A DNA stretch of 64,000 nt from Nocardioidaceae bacterium (GTDB lineage: Bacteria > Actinomycetota > Actinomycetes > Propionibacteriales > Nocardioidaceae), in NCBI GenBank assembly GCA_030447585.1, contig JAUJOO010000004.1:110025-174024 (forward strand). The letters run 5' to 3'. Positions 48,420 through 58,406 of the stretch are shown here, piece after piece. Numbering within the stretch: the first letter of the stretch is position 1; each line of letters starts with the position of its first letter. A program made the position numbers and the translations under genes. The notes under the pieces were generated by a model, which was given only the letters and a program-made list of their open reading frames with translations, had not been told where the DNA came from and ran no database searches.

Positions 48420-49439
48420 TCACCGACGAGTCGAGGGGTCGAAGGCGTCTCGGACGGAGTCGCCTAGCAGGTTGAGCGCCATCACCAGCAGCATGATTGT
48501 GACGACCGGAGCCCACAGGTACAAGCCGTACTGTTCGTAGTAGCCCTGCGCCCGCACAATCGTCTGGCCGAGAGACGGGATACCCGTGAGCCCGATGCCC
48601 AGATAGGCGAGACCCGCCTCGGCCGCGACGAAGGCCGGCATGCTGAGTGAGATCGTGACGACGATGGGAGCCACCAGGTTCGGCAGCAGCTCCTTGAACA
48701 GGATCCGGCTCGTGGGCACCCCGATGACCTGTGCGGCCTGGATGAACTCGCGCTCGCGCAGCGACAGCACCTGGCCACGGATCAACCGGGCGAGCCCCAT
48801 CCAGGTGAAGAGCACGAGAACGGAGATCAGGGAGATGAACTGCGCCTTCTCGAGCTTGGCGGCGTCGGTCGCGAACCGGTTCGTGATGATCGGTGCGAGC
48901 GCCAGGGCGCCGAGCAGGAACGGGAAGGACAAGAAGACGTCGATGACGAACGAGATGACCTTGTCGAGGGCCCCGCGGGCAAAGCCGGCCATGAGCCCGA
49001 TAGTCACCCCGATGGTCGTCGTGAGCAACGTCGTCAGCAGGGCCACCGTGAACGACGTCCGAATGCCGTAGAGGAGGCCGGCGAAGTTGTCGTAGGCGGT
49101 GCCGGGTGACAACCCAAGTGGATGGTCCCACGTTAAGCCGCCGAAGGGCGGGCCGTACTCCGGCCTCGGGTATCCGTAGAGCAGGTACTGGGTGGCCGGT
49201 CGGCTGGGCGGCTTGTCGACGTACACGCCGAAGAGGTCGCTGATGAGGGGGGCGAAGAGGCCCAGCAGGGCGAGGACGAACACGATGGTGGCTGAGACGA
49301 CGGCGACCTTGTCCCTGCGGAGGCGGTCGAAGGCGATGCGGGTGGGCGAACGCCCGGTGATCTTCTTGCCGCTCGCATCGACTGGCGGCGCGGTCTCGGC
49401 GTCTCCGGCGCCAAGCACCTCGAGATCCGCAACAGTCAT
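48420..49439 (-). CDS. oppC: Oligopeptide ABC transporter permease (OppC type)
   Basis: A 339-residue permease with a cytoplasmic N-terminus of about 45 residues and roughly six helices (first at VVSATIVFVLALLGLFAPLI). The outer loop includes YGPPFGGLTWDHPLGLSPGT. OppC signatures are DVFLSFPFLLGALALAPIIT and the EAA loop REFIQAAQVIGVPTSRILFK. AAGAAGGG stands before the ATG. It is first in the opp unit. The 231-bp gap to aspS (49440-49670) must hold the promoter; a TAGAGT box on the minus strand near 49485 is only a candidate. Confidence 0.92.
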   Translation of the reverse strand: MTVADLEVLGAGDAETAPPVDASGKKITGRSPTRIAFDRLRRDKVAVVSATIVFVLALLGLFAPLISDLFGVYVDKPPSRPATQYLLYGYPRPEYGPPFGGLTWDHPLGLSPGTAYDNFAGLLYGIRTSFTVALLTTLLTTTIGVTIGLMAGFARGALDKVISFVIDVFLSFPFLLGALALAPIITNRFATDAAKLEKAQFISLISVLVLFTWMGLARLIRGQVLSLREREFIQAAQVIGVPTSRILFKELLPNLVAPIVVTISLSMPAFVAAEAGLAYLGIGLTGIPSLGQTIVRAQGYYEQYGLYLWAPVVTIMLLVMALNLLGDSVRDAFDPSTRR

Positions 49440-49670
49440 GGTTGCCCTTCTTCGGCGGTGGGCTCGATGGATGAGCCGTTGAGGACTCTAGACCACTTGT
49501 GTCGCAGCGGCTGCCACTCCACGTAACGATCTGGAAACACCTCCGGAACCCAAGACCTGCCACCCGGACGCCTCTGACTGTGCCGACCGCAGGTCGCGGA
49601 AGGGGTCCTGGGCGGTAACGATCGGGGCACGCTGCTGTTCCAGGACGCCGCAAGCTCGCCGAGGCGTCGG

Positions 49671-51428
49671 TCAGGTCGCTGGAGCGGAGTCGACGCCGGT
49701 CTCCTTGCGTTGCCCGGCCGTGATGGGTGCCGGTGCTGACGTCAACGGGTCGAAACCGGCCCCGGTCTTGGGGAAGGCGATCACGTCCCGGATCGAGTCG
49801 GTCCCAGCCAGCAGCGCGCAGATGCGGTCCCAGCCGAACGCGATGCCACCATGCGGTGGGGCGCCGTACCTGAACGCCTCGAGCAGGAAGCCGAACTTCT
49901 CCTGCGCCTCCGACTCGTCCAGGCCCATCACCGCGAACACGCGCCTTTGCACGTCCTCGCGGTGGATGCGGATGGACCCACCACCGATCTCGTTTCCGTT
50001 GCAGACGATGTCGTAGGCGTAGGCGAGCGCCGTCGCCGGGTCGGTGTCGAACGTGTCGAGACTCTCGGGCTTGGGAGCGGTGAAGGCATGGTGGACCGCA
50101 GTCCACGCACCCGCCCCCACCGCGACGTCGTCGGTCTCCGCTGTTGGTTCGAACAACGGCGCGTCCACCACCCAGACGAAGGACCAGGCGGCCTCGTCGA
50201 TGAGCCCGCCGCGACGGCCGATCTCCAGGCGGGTCGCGCCGAGCAGCCCGCGCGACGCCTTGGTCGGGCCGGCCGCGAAGAAGACGCAGTCGCCGGCCCT
50301 CGCCCCGACATGTTCGACGATGCCGGCTCGCTCGGCCTCCGACAGGTTCTTGGCGACCGGACCACCGAGCTCGCCGTCCTCGCCGACCAGGATGTACGCA
50401 AGCCCCTTGGCGCCCCGCTGGCGGGCCCAGTCCTGCCACCCGTCGAGCTGCCGGCGCGGCTGCGACGCTCCGCCTGGCATCACGACCGCGCCGACGTACG
50501 GCGCCTGGAAGACGCGGAAGGGCGTGTCGGCGAAGAAGTCGGTGCACTCGACGAGCTCCAGGAGCATCCTCAGGTCGGGCTTGTCGGTCCCGAACCGCCT
50601 CATCGCCTCGGCGTAGGCCATCCGCGGGAGGGGCGTGGTGACCTCGTGGCCGATGAGACGCCATAGAGCGACAAGGATCTCCTCGCTGATGGCGATCACG
50701 TCGTCTTGATCCACGAAGCTCATCTCGATGTCGAGCTGGGTGAACTCGGGTTGCCGGTCGGCGCGGAAGTCCTCGTCGCGGTAGCAGCGGGCGATCTGGA
50801 AGTAGCGCTCGAGCCCCGCGACCATGAGGAGCTGCTTGAAAAGCTGTGGGGACTGTGGCAGCGCATACCACGACCCCGGCTTCAAGCGTGCGGGGACGAG
50901 GAAGTCTCGGGCACCCTCCGGAGTCGAACGGGTCAGGGTTGGAGTCTCCACCTCCACGAAGTCGTGTCTGGCGAGGACGTCACGGGCCACCTTGTTCACC
51001 GCACTGCGCAGCCTCAGGGCAGCTGCGGGACCCGTCCTCCTCAAGTCGAGGTAACGGTGCTTGAACCGCACCTCCTCGCTCACCGGAGTCGTGTGGTGCT
51101 CCTCGACCGGAAACGGCAGCGCCGCGGCGTCGCTGAGCACCTCCACCTCCTGCGCTATCACCTCGACCTCACCGGTCGGCAGCTGCGGGTTGGCGTTTCC
51201 CTCCGGCCGGGCGGCGACCTCACCGACGACCCGCAGGCAGAACTCGGAGCGCAGCGGTCGCGCGACCTCCTCGTCGCGAATGACCGCCTGGGCGACGCCG
51301 GTGGCGTCGCGCAGGTCGATGAACGCCACACCCCCGTGGTCTCGCCGCCGCGCCACCCAGCCGGTGAGGGTGACGGTCTGCCCGACGTGGTCGCTTCGCA
51401 GACTGCCGGCGTGATGGCTGCGGATCAC
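49671..51428 (-). CDS. aspS: Aspartyl-tRNA synthetase
   Basis: A 585-residue bacterial-type class II synthetase. The N-terminal anticodon-binding domain has [20 protein letters not shown]. The catalytic core has [30 protein letters not shown] (motif 1), [20 protein letters not shown] with TQLDIEMSF (motif 2) and [15 protein letters not shown] (motif 3). The bacterial insertion domain lies between them. The GTG start overlaps the hisS stop by 4 bp (GTGA). Specificity for tRNA-Asp alone or also tRNA-Asn was not determined. Confidence 0.96.
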   Translation of the reverse strand: MIRSHHAGSLRSDHVGQTVTLTGWVARRRDHGGVAFIDLRDATGVAQAVIRDEEVARPLRSEFCLRVVGEVAARPEGNANPQLPTGEVEVIAQEVEVLSDAAALPFPVEEHHTTPVSEEVRFKHRYLDLRRTGPAAALRLRSAVNKVARDVLARHDFVEVETPTLTRSTPEGARDFLVPARLKPGSWYALPQSPQLFKQLLMVAGLERYFQIARCYRDEDFRADRQPEFTQLDIEMSFVDQDDVIAISEEILVALWRLIGHEVTTPLPRMAYAEAMRRFGTDKPDLRMLLELVECTDFFADTPFRVFQAPYVGAVVMPGGASQPRRQLDGWQDWARQRGAKGLAYILVGEDGELGGPVAKNLSEAERAGIVEHVGARAGDCVFFAAGPTKASRGLLGATRLEIGRRGGLIDEAAWSFVWVVDAPLFEPTAETDDVAVGAGAWTAVHHAFTAPKPESLDTFDTDPATALAYAYDIVCNGNEIGGGSIRIHREDVQRRVFAVMGLDESEAQEKFGFLLEAFRYGAPPHGGIAFGWDRICALLAGTDSIRDVIAFPKTGAGFDPLTSAPAPITAGQRKETGVDSAPAT

Positions 51429-52783
51429 GGGTCCTGCTCCTCGGGGAGTGCGGCGGAGACGACGCGGGGTCGCAGATCGGCGGCGGGTGGCTGCCAGGAC
51501 GCCACGTCTGCCGGGACCTGGTCGCCGCTGCGGATGTCCTTGACCTCGTCACCGGAGCCGTCCCCAGCGGGGAACCAAACGAAGGGGATTCCTCGCCGGT
51601 CGGCGTAGCGAATCTGGCGACCGTACTTCTGCGGCTCCGCTGCGACCTCGGTAGCGATGCCACGGGCACGGAGCTGTTCGGCGACGGCATCGCTTGCCGG
51701 CCGGGACTGCTCGTCCGCCAGCGCGACGAGTACGGCGGACGGCACTGCCCGGCTTCCGGTCAAGCTGCCCCGCTGGAACAGGGGGACAAGAGTGCGCGAC
51801 ACCCCGAACGAGATCCCGACACCCGGGTAGGTGGTGGCACCGTCACGTGCCAGGGCGTCATAGCGGCCGCCCGCACCGACGGACTTCAAGAACTCGTAGC
51901 CCGTCATGAAGATCTCGAAGACCGTGCCGGTGTAGTAGTCGAGTCCCCGGGCGATTCGCAGGTTGGCCTCCACCCTGAACCCCTCGCTCATGGACGCGGC
52001 GCAGCCTCCTATGACGGCGGCGAGCTCGTCGAGGCCGGCATCGAGCAGTTCGTGCTCCACACCGAGAGCGTGGACCTTGTCGACGAAGGATGTGTCGGAG
52101 GTGCGGATCGCGGCGAGCTCGAGGCACCTGTGCGCCTGCGCCTCGTCCATGCCAGCCTCCGACACCAGCAGCGCAGCAACCGCGGTGGCAGAGACCTTGT
52201 CGAGCTTGTCGATGACGCGCATGGCCGCGGAGCGGTCGGGGGCTCCAATTCCTCGCAAGAAGCCCTCGATGATCTTGCGGTTGTTCACCTGCATGCTCAG
52301 CGGAGGCAAGGGCAGGGCGACCAGCGCCGCCGCCATCACTCTTGCCACCTCGACGTCATAGTGGAATGGCAACACGTCCTTGCCGACCACGTCGATGTCG
52401 GCCTGCGTGAACTCGCGAAAACGGCCCTCCTGCGGCCGCTCGCCACGCCAGGCTTTCTGGATCTGGTAACGACGGAAGGGGAACTCGAGCTTGCCGGCGT
52501 TCTCCAGCACGTAGCGGGCGAACGGGACGGTCAGGTCGTAGTGCATGCCGAGCCCGGAGTCCGAGGCCTCGTCGTCCGCCTGCAGGCGACGCAACACGTA
52601 GATCTCCTTGTCGATCTCCCCGCCCTTGACAAGCTGGTCAAGCGGCTCGACCACCCGGGTCTCGATGCTGGCGAAACCGTGCAGCTCGAACACGGAGCGG
52701 AGGTGGTCGATGACCGCAAGCTCGGCGCCTCGTTGCGCAGGCAGCAGCTCTGGGAAGCCACTCAGTGGCATTGGCTTGCTCAT
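51425..52783 (-). CDS. hisS: Histidyl-tRNA synthetase
   Basis: A 452-residue class II synthetase. Motif 1 region [16 protein letters not shown], motif 2 [20 protein letters not shown] with [12 protein letters not shown], HisA motif [18 protein letters not shown], motif 3 [10 protein letters not shown] and [10 protein letters not shown], and a C-terminal anticodon domain ([20 protein letters not shown]). It begins [20 protein letters not shown]. It lies 5 nt after the MBL hydrolase gene and overlaps aspS. Confidence 0.96.
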   Translation of the reverse strand: MSKPMPLSGFPELLPAQRGAELAVIDHLRSVFELHGFASIETRVVEPLDQLVKGGEIDKEIYVLRRLQADDEASDSGLGMHYDLTVPFARYVLENAGKLEFPFRRYQIQKAWRGERPQEGRFREFTQADIDVVGKDVLPFHYDVEVARVMAAALVALPLPPLSMQVNNRKIIEGFLRGIGAPDRSAAMRVIDKLDKVSATAVAALLVSEAGMDEAQAHRCLELAAIRTSDTSFVDKVHALGVEHELLDAGLDELAAVIGGCAASMSEGFRVEANLRIARGLDYYTGTVFEIFMTGYEFLKSVGAGGRYDALARDGATTYPGVGISFGVSRTLVPLFQRGSLTGSRAVPSAVLVALADEQSRPASDAVAEQLRARGIATEVAAEPQKYGRQIRYADRRGIPFVWFPAGDGSGDEVKDIRSGDQVPADVASWQPPAADLRPRVVSAALPEEQDP

Positions 52784-52788
52784 GGAGG

Positions 52789-53487
52789 TCAGCGGCCTTC
52801 AGCGGAGACGAGGTCCAGCAGGTAAGGGTTGGTGGCGCGTTCGCGGCCGATCGTCGTATGCGGCCCGTGCCCGGGCAGCACCACCACCGCGTCGTCAAGC
52901 GGCAGCACCTTGGACACAAGGCTTTGCAGCATCGAAGGATGATCCCCTCCGGGAAGGTCGGTCCGACCGATGGAACCGGCGAAGAGCACGTCGCCCGAGA
53001 GCAGCACCTCCGGCACGTCGTCGGCGCCGGCGTACGGCGTACGGAACGTCACCGAGCCTGGAGTGTGACCGGGCGTGTGGTCGACGACGAAGCTCAACCC
53101 GGCCAGCTCAACTACCTGGCCATCGCCGAGCTCGCGCACCTCGTCAGGCTCGGCGAACGAGTAGTCGACGCCCAGCAGCAAGGCGGCGCTCTCGGGCGAG
53201 ATACCGGCGGCAGGATCAGTCAGCAGATGGCGGTCTTCCGGGTGCACATACGCGGTGGCGTCATACGCCCCGGCTACCGGAACGACGGAGAAGACATGGT
53301 CGATGTGTCCGTGCGTCAGCAGTACGGCGCTCGGGCGCAGCCGGTGCTCGCGAACCACATCGGCGATACCGTCGCTCGCGTTCATCCCGGGGTCGACGAT
53401 GACGCACTCCTCCCCTGCGGCGACGGCGACCAGATAACAGTTCGTCGCCCACGGTCCAGCCGGAAAGGCGGCGATCAGCACCAGCAT
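52789..53487 (-). CDS. MBL-fold metallo-hydrolase, glyoxalase II-like
   Basis: A 232-residue metallo-beta-lactamase fold hydrolase. The metal site is LLTHGHIDHVFSVVPVAGAY (HxHxDH), followed by FVVDHTPGHTPGSVTF, the bridging Asp in LLSGDVLFAGSIGRTDLPGG and the last His in VVLPGHGPHTTIGRERATNP. I chose the ATG at 53487 (MLVLIAAFPAGPWATNCYLV), which begins at the first strand. A neighbour of hisS and relA in many actinobacteria; the substrate is unproven, a thioester such as S-lactoylglutathione analogues being the usual guess. Confidence 0.88.
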   Translation of the reverse strand: MLVLIAAFPAGPWATNCYLVAVAAGEECVIVDPGMNASDGIADVVREHRLRPSAVLLTHGHIDHVFSVVPVAGAYDATAYVHPEDRHLLTDPAAGISPESAALLLGVDYSFAEPDEVRELGDGQVVELAGLSFVVDHTPGHTPGSVTFRTPYAGADDVPEVLLSGDVLFAGSIGRTDLPGGDHPSMLQSLVSKVLPLDDAVVVLPGHGPHTTIGRERATNPYLLDLVSAEGR

Positions 53488-53633
53488 CCTCCCAGGGTCG
53501 GTTGTCTGGCGCAGCCTACCGATGCCCGTGCCGTGACGGCACACCCGCGGTCACGTTCGGGCTGGGGTCGTGGCGCGCGAGGACGTGCTCCTAGACTGTC
53601 CAGCCGATGCAAGGGTGCGTCGGAAGGATGCAT

Positions 53634-53927
53634 GTGATCACCAGCAAGCAGCGCCAACGACAGCTGGCGCGGGCGCGGTACGAGCGTCAGCAGGCGCAGC
53701 GTGAAAGCCGTGCGAAGCGCCAGCGCCTCATCAGGCTCGTCATCGGTGCCCTTGTCGGTCTTGTGGTGCTCGCGGCGCTGGGCTGGCTTGTCCTCCACAT
53801 CGTCAACGAGGAGAAGAAGCGCGAGCCGAACGTCCCGACGCCGAGCATCCCCTTCAGCACGGATCTGCAAACTCCGAGCAGCAACGTCTCCCCGACTTCT
53901 GGCGAGCCGACAAAGGACTCGGAATGA
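53634..53927 (+). CDS. Short membrane protein resembling the N-terminus of a cyclophilin-type PPIase
   Basis: A 97-residue protein. The basic, Gln/Arg-rich cytoplasmic start (VITSKQRQRQLARARYERQQ) and one transmembrane helix (LVIGALVGLVVLAALGWLVL, about residues 34-54) strongly resemble the N-terminus of membrane-anchored peptidyl-prolyl isomerases found beside relA in other actinobacteria. Here the protein ends after a short Ser/Pro/Thr tail and has no isomerase domain. I chose the GTG at 53634 with GGAAGG 6 nt upstream; an ATG two codons earlier falls directly after that site. Its stop overlaps the DUF349 start (ATGA). Function unknown. Confidence 0.75.
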   Translation: MITSKQRQRQLARARYERQQAQRESRAKRQRLIRLVIGALVGLVVLAALGWLVLHIVNEEKKREPNVPTPSIPFSTDLQTPSSNVSPTSGEPTKDSE

Positions 53928-55246
53928 CCGAGCAGCCGGAGCTGCCGGGCACCAGTGCTCCCGATGGCGCCGGTGTTCCCACGCCGACCGGTGCTCCCCA
54001 GGCTTCCGGCGTCCCCGAGGCCACTGCAACCCACGGTCGGGTGGGGCCAGACGGAACTGTCTACGTGACAACCAAAGACGGAGAGCGGGTCGTCGGTCAG
54101 TGGCCGCAGGGTGATCCGGCGGCCGCGTTGGCGTTCTACCGAACCCGATACGACGGCCTGGCCGTCGAGGTAGGCCTGCTCGAGAAGCGGATCGAGGCAG
54201 GCGCGCTGTCGCCGGAGGACGCCGGCAAGAGCGTGGCAAAGGTCCGCGAGACGGTCTCCAACGCGCAGGCGGTGGGCGACCTCGACAGCCTGTTGGCGCG
54301 GCTCGACGCTCTCGCCCCGGTCATCGCCGAACGTCGACGAGTCCGCAAGGCCGAGAAGGCCGAGAAGGCAGCCGAGGCAAAGAAGGCGAAGACGTCCATC
54401 GTCGAGGAGGCTGAACAGCTCGCCAAGGGCAGTGACTGGCGAGGCGGAGCTACCAAGATGCGCCAGCTCGCCGACCAGTGGAAGACCCTTCCCCGACTGG
54501 ACAGACAAACAGACGACGAGCTCTGGCATCGCTTCTCGGCAGCCCGTACGACGCACACCCGTCGCCGCAAGCAGCACTTCGCCGAGCTCAACGAGAAACG
54601 GGACCTCGCACAGGCGACCAAGGAGAAGCTCGTCGCGGAGGCTGAGCAGCTTGCGGCGACGACAGACTGGGGCGCCACCGCACGTGCCTACCGCGATCTC
54701 ATGGCGAAGTGGAAGGCTGCCGGTGGCGCGCACAAGGACATGGACGACGCGCTGTGGAAGCGCTTCCGAGCCGCTCAAGACACGTTCTTCGAAGCCCGCG
54801 ACGCCGCCACCTCGAAGGTCGACGCCGAGTACACGGCGAATGCCGAGGTGAAGCGGGACCTGCTGGCGCGGGCCGAGCAGCTGCGACCTGCGCAGGACCC
54901 GAGAGGTGCACGCGAGGCGTTTCGCCAGCTTGCCGAACGCTGGGATGCGGCCGGCAAGGTCCCCCGTGAGCAGCAGAAGGACCTCGAGGCGCGGTTCAAG
55001 CGCGTCGAAGAGTCGGTGCGAGGAGCTGAGGACGAGCGCTGGCGACGGTCCAATCCCGAGGGCCACGCCCGCGCCGCCGAAACCGTCGCGAAGCTCGAGG
55101 AGTCGCTCGCCTCACTGCAGCGCGACCTGGACCGGGCCGAGGCGGCAGGTAACGCGAAGAGGGCGGCTGAGGCGCGCGCGGGTATCGAGGCGCGCCGCCT
55201 GTGGCTCGACCAGGCCCGCAAGTCCCTCGAGGACTTCAGCTCCTGA
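53924..55246 (+). CDS. DUF349-repeat protein
   Basis: A 440-residue, mostly helical, highly charged protein of unknown function. After a Pro/Thr/Ala-rich N-terminus (residues 1-40) comes GRVGPDGTVYVTTKDGERVV, the usual start of the family in actinobacteria. Repeated DUF349 segments of about 70 residues follow, each built on a W-x-x-x-G motif (KGSDWRGGATKMRQLADQWK, TTDWGATARAYRDLMAKWKA, RPAQDPRGAREAFRQLAERW) and ending with a DDALWKRFRAAQDTFFEARD type block. A long coiled coil closes the protein. It lies beside relA, as is common in actinobacteria. RNA binding is sometimes proposed for the family; nothing here proves it. Confidence 0.85.
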   Translation: MTEQPELPGTSAPDGAGVPTPTGAPQASGVPEATATHGRVGPDGTVYVTTKDGERVVGQWPQGDPAAALAFYRTRYDGLAVEVGLLEKRIEAGALSPEDAGKSVAKVRETVSNAQAVGDLDSLLARLDALAPVIAERRRVRKAEKAEKAAEAKKAKTSIVEEAEQLAKGSDWRGGATKMRQLADQWKTLPRLDRQTDDELWHRFSAARTTHTRRRKQHFAELNEKRDLAQATKEKLVAEAEQLAATTDWGATARAYRDLMAKWKAAGGAHKDMDDALWKRFRAAQDTFFEARDAATSKVDAEYTANAEVKRDLLARAEQLRPAQDPRGAREAFRQLAERWDAAGKVPREQQKDLEARFKRVEESVRGAEDERWRRSNPEGHARAAETVAKLEESLASLQRDLDRAEAAGNAKRAAEARAGIEARRLWLDQARKSLEDFSS

Positions 55247-55291
55247 TCCGCCATCTCAGGTCCTGAGCTGACGTGCTCGCCGGTCGGCCGA

Positions 55292-55353
55292 GGTCGAGGG
55301 GGCTCTTGCGCCTTCGCTTCGCTCTTTGACAGGGCTGCGAGTCCCCCTCGACC
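55292..55353 (+). repeat. Hairpin repeat, copy B
   Basis: Arms GGTCGAGGGGGCTC and GAGTCCCCCTCGACC pair over about 14 bp with one unpaired base. The loop is TTGCGCCTTCGCTTCGCTCT then TTGACAGGGCTGC, nearly the same as copy A. It starts 45 nt after the DUF349 stop and in the same direction, so it may act as a transcription end signal or a stabilising 3' structure. CCTCCCTG follows, as in copy A. Confidence 0.8.
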
Positions 55354-55414
55354 CCGTCCTCCCTGTGGCGCAGCATCAAGGGGCTCGGGCGGAACACGTT
55401 TAGGACAGGACGAA

Positions 55415-55490
55415 GGTCGGGGGGGTGGTGACCCGAAGGGCCGTCAAGAGCGAAGCGAAGCGCGCAAGAGCCCCCCTCGCCCCCGCCCGA
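55415..55490 (-). repeat. Hairpin repeat, copy C
   Basis: On the minus strand this reads GGGGGGCTCTTGCGCGCTTC then GCTTCGCTCTTGACGGCC, aligning with copy B through the loop. The arms are GAGGGGGGCTC and a CCCCCCC run, with an extra small hairpin GGCCCTTCGGGTC between. It starts 12 nt beyond the relA stop in relA direction. Thus the two convergent genes (DUF349 and relA) each have one copy at the 3' end. Apart from the two repeats I see nothing in the 255-bp gap 55247-55501. Confidence 0.75.
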
Positions 55491-55501
55491 CCGGGCACGA
55501 G

Positions 55502-57814
55502 CTACTGGGTGATGCGGTAGGCGTCAAAGACGCCGTCGACGGTGCGGACCGCCTTGAGGACGTGGCCGAGGTGTGCGGGGTCACCCATCTCGAACGTGAA
55601 CTTGCTCTTGGCGATGCGGTCGCGGGTGGTGGTGACGGACGCGGACAAGATGTTGACGTGCAGGTCTGACAGCACCCGGGTGATGTCGCTGAGGAGCCTG
55701 GCTCTGTCGAGGCCCTCTACCTGGATCGCGACCAGGAACATCGACTGAGCCGTGGGTGCCCACTCGACCTCGACCATCCGCCCGGGCTGCGATGACAAAC
55801 TCTTGATGTTCGTGCAGTCGCCGCGGTGTACCGAGACGCCGGAGCCGCGGGTGACGAAGCCGACGATCATGTCGCCGGGGACCGGTGTGCAGCACCGGGC
55901 CAGCTTGATCAGCACGTCCGACAGACCCTTGACGATCACACCGGCGTCGCCTCGCGGTGACTGCTTGCGGCGCTCCCGCTCGCTGGTGATCGCGACAGCC
56001 TCGGCCGCCTCGTCAGCGGCCGCCGCCTCGCCGCCGAAGACCTCGAGGATTCGCCGCACTACTGCCTGCGCGGTCGTGTTGCCCTCCCCGATGGCGGCGT
56101 ACAGCGCGGACACGTCGTGGTGACGCAGGTCGGTGGCGACGACCGACAGAGTCTCGTGCGTGAGCATCCTCTGCAGCGGGAGACCCTCACGTCGCATCAG
56201 GCGGGCCAGCGTGTCCTTCCCCTGCTCGATGGCTTCCTCGCGACGCTCCTTGGTGAAGAACTGCCGGATCTTGTTGCGCGCCCGGGGGCTGTTGACGAAC
56301 GACAACCAGTCTCGGCTCGGCCCGGCGTTCTGCGCCTTTGACGTGAAGACCTCCACGACGTCGCCGTTGTCGAGCTTGGACTCCAGCGGCACGAGGCGTC
56401 CGTTGACGCGGGCGCCGATGCAGCGGTGCCCTACCTCGGTATGGATCGCGTAGGCGAAGTCGACGGGGGTGGAGTCTGCGGGGAGGGCCACCACCTCACC
56501 GCGAGGTGTGAAGACGTACACCTCTGTGGAGCTGATCTCGAAGCGCAGTGACTCGAGGAACTCACCCGGGTCCTCCGTCTCCTTCTGCCAGTCCATCAGC
56601 TGGCGGACCCAGGCCATGTCGCTGGTGGCGTCTTCGCCCGAGGCGGTCTTGGTGGTGTCGAGCCCGGCCCGGCCGTCCTCCTTGTACTTCCAGTGCGCCG
56701 CGACGCCGTACTCGGCCCGGCGGTGCATCCCGTAGGTGCGGATCTGCAGCTCGACCGGGTTGCCGCCGGGACCCATCACGGTTGTGTGCAACGACTGGTA
56801 CATGTTGAACTTCGGCATCGCGACGAAATCCTTGAACCTGCCGGGCAGCGGGTTCCAGCGTGCATGGAGCACACCGAGGGCTGCGTAGCAGTCGCGGAGG
56901 GACTCGGTGAGGACGCGGATGCCGACCAGGTCGTAGATGTCGGTGAACTCCCGACCCCGCACGATCATCTTCTGATAGATGGAGTAGTAGTGCTTCGGCC
57001 GGCCTGTCACCGACGCCTTGATCTTCGCCGCACGCAGGTCGCTTTGCACCTGGTCGACGACAGTGGCCAGGAACTCGTCGCGCGCCGGCGCCCTCTCCGC
57101 CACCATCCTGACGATCTCGTCATAGACCTTGGGGTGCAACGTGGCGAACGCGAGGTCCTCGAGCTCCCACTTGATGGTGTTCATGCCGAGCCGGTGAGCG
57201 AGCGGCGCGTAGATCTCCAGTGTCTCGGTGGCTATCCGTTCCTGTGACGCCTGGCGCAGGAAGCGCAGGGTGCGCATGTTGTGGAGCCGGTCGGCGAGCT
57301 TGATGACGAGGACGCGGATGTCCTTGCTCATCGCGACGATCATCTTGCGGATCGTCTCGGCCTGCGCGGACTCGCCATAGCGGACCTTGTCGAGCTTCGT
57401 CACGCCGTCGACGAGGTCGGCGATCTCGTCGCCGAAGTCCCGTCTCAGCTGCTCGATCGTGTACGGCGTGTCCTCGACCGTGTCGTGGAGCAGCGCCGCA
57501 CACAGGGTCGGGGGCGTCATGCCGAGCTCGGCGAGGATCGAGGCGACGGCGAGGGGATGGGTGATGTACGGGTCTCCGCTGTTGCGCATCTGCCCGCGGT
57601 GATGGGCCTCGGCGACCCGGTACGCCTTCTCGATGACGGCGAGGTCGGCCTTCGGGTGCGTGTTGCGCACGACCCGAAAGAGCGGCTCGAGCGCCGGGTC
57701 TGACGCCTGGGCTCGCCCGATCCTCGCGAGCCGGGTGCGCATGCGGACGGGGGCAGCGGCTGTTTCGGCGACGCCCTGCTCTTCAGTCGCCTCGGCGAGT
57801 ACCTCGTCAGCCAC
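55502..57814 (-). CDS. relA: Bifunctional (p)ppGpp synthetase/hydrolase Rel
   Basis: A 770-residue stringent-response enzyme. The HD hydrolase domain has [20 protein letters not shown] and [20 protein letters not shown]. The synthetase domain has [33 protein letters not shown] and [20 protein letters not shown] with [23 protein letters not shown] ([20 protein letters not shown]) and the C-terminal ACT domain ([20 protein letters not shown]) follow. The HD histidines and Asp are present, so hydrolysis should be intact, as in the single Rel of most actinobacteria. It follows apt by 40 nt. Confidence 0.96.
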   Translation of the reverse strand: MADEVLAEATEEQGVAETAAAPVRMRTRLARIGRAQASDPALEPLFRVVRNTHPKADLAVIEKAYRVAEAHHRGQMRNSGDPYITHPLAVASILAELGMTPPTLCAALLHDTVEDTPYTIEQLRRDFGDEIADLVDGVTKLDKVRYGESAQAETIRKMIVAMSKDIRVLVIKLADRLHNMRTLRFLRQASQERIATETLEIYAPLAHRLGMNTIKWELEDLAFATLHPKVYDEIVRMVAERAPARDEFLATVVDQVQSDLRAAKIKASVTGRPKHYYSIYQKMIVRGREFTDIYDLVGIRVLTESLRDCYAALGVLHARWNPLPGRFKDFVAMPKFNMYQSLHTTVMGPGGNPVELQIRTYGMHRRAEYGVAAHWKYKEDGRAGLDTTKTASGEDATSDMAWVRQLMDWQKETEDPGEFLESLRFEISSTEVYVFTPRGEVVALPADSTPVDFAYAIHTEVGHRCIGARVNGRLVPLESKLDNGDVVEVFTSKAQNAGPSRDWLSFVNSPRARNKIRQFFTKERREEAIEQGKDTLARLMRREGLPLQRMLTHETLSVVATDLRHHDVSALYAAIGEGNTTAQAVVRRILEVFGGEAAAADEAAEAVAITSERERRKQSPRGDAGVIVKGLSDVLIKLARCCTPVPGDMIVGFVTRGSGVSVHRGDCTNIKSLSSQPGRMVEVEWAPTAQSMFLVAIQVEGLDRARLLSDITRVLSDLHVNILSASVTTTRDRIAKSKFTFEMGDPAHLGHVLKAVRTVDGVFDAYRITQ

Positions 57815-57854
57815 TACTGCTCCAGACCGCTCATGCGAGAGACCAGTCTACGGG

Positions 57855-58406
57855 TCAGACCGTGGTCAGGGCATCGAGCGAGTGGTCGGCGAGTGTCTCG
57901 CGCCCGCTGAGGAAGCCGAGCTCGATCAAGACGGCTACAGCGCTCACCACGGCGCCGCACTGCCCGACAAGCCGGCTGGCGGCGTTGACCGTGCCACCGG
58001 TGGCGAGCACGTCATCGACGATGAGCACGCGGTCGCCGGGTCTGAAGGCGTCCTGGTGAACCTCCAGGGTCGCCTCGCCGTACTCCAGGGAGTATGTCTC
58101 CCGGTACGTCAGCCCCGGCAGCTTGCCGGATTTGCGGATGGGTACGAAGCCCGCACCAAGGGCCAAGGCTACCGGCGCGGCGAGGATGAAACCGCGTGCC
58201 TCGATACCGACGACCTTGTCGACGTTCGCAACCCCCTGCTCGTCTTGGCCAGAGACGGTCAGGGCGTCGACAACGGTGCGGAACGCCTCGTGGTCGGCGA
58301 GCAGGGGCGAGATGTCCTTGAAGACAACACCAGGCTCCGGGAAGTCGGGGACGTCGCGGATCAGCGTCGACAGTGCGCCGTGCAGCGCCGACGCTTCGAA
58401 GCTCAT
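57855..58406 (-). CDS. apt: Adenine phosphoribosyltransferase
   Basis: A 183-residue purine salvage enzyme forming AMP from adenine and PRPP. DVPDFPEPGVVFKDISPLLA is the N-terminal family motif, VVGIEARGFILAAPVALALG the base-binding strand, and VLIVDDVLATGGTVNAASRL the PRPP loop. The ATG overlaps the secF stop by 4 bp. secD-secF-apt-relA is the standard actinobacterial order. Confidence 0.96.
   Translation of the reverse strand: MSFEASALHGALSTLIRDVPDFPEPGVVFKDISPLLADHEAFRTVVDALTVSGQDEQGVANVDKVVGIEARGFILAAPVALALGAGFVPIRKSGKLPGLTYRETYSLEYGEATLEVHQDAFRPGDRVLIVDDVLATGGTVNAASRLVGQCGAVVSAVAVLIELGFLSGRETLADHSLDALTTV

Noticed and set aside
48361-50871. An 836-codon minus-strand frame across oppC and aspS
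   Set aside because: The translation is Arg/Gly/Pro-rich without family motifs, while two well-matched genes occupy the same DNA in other frames.
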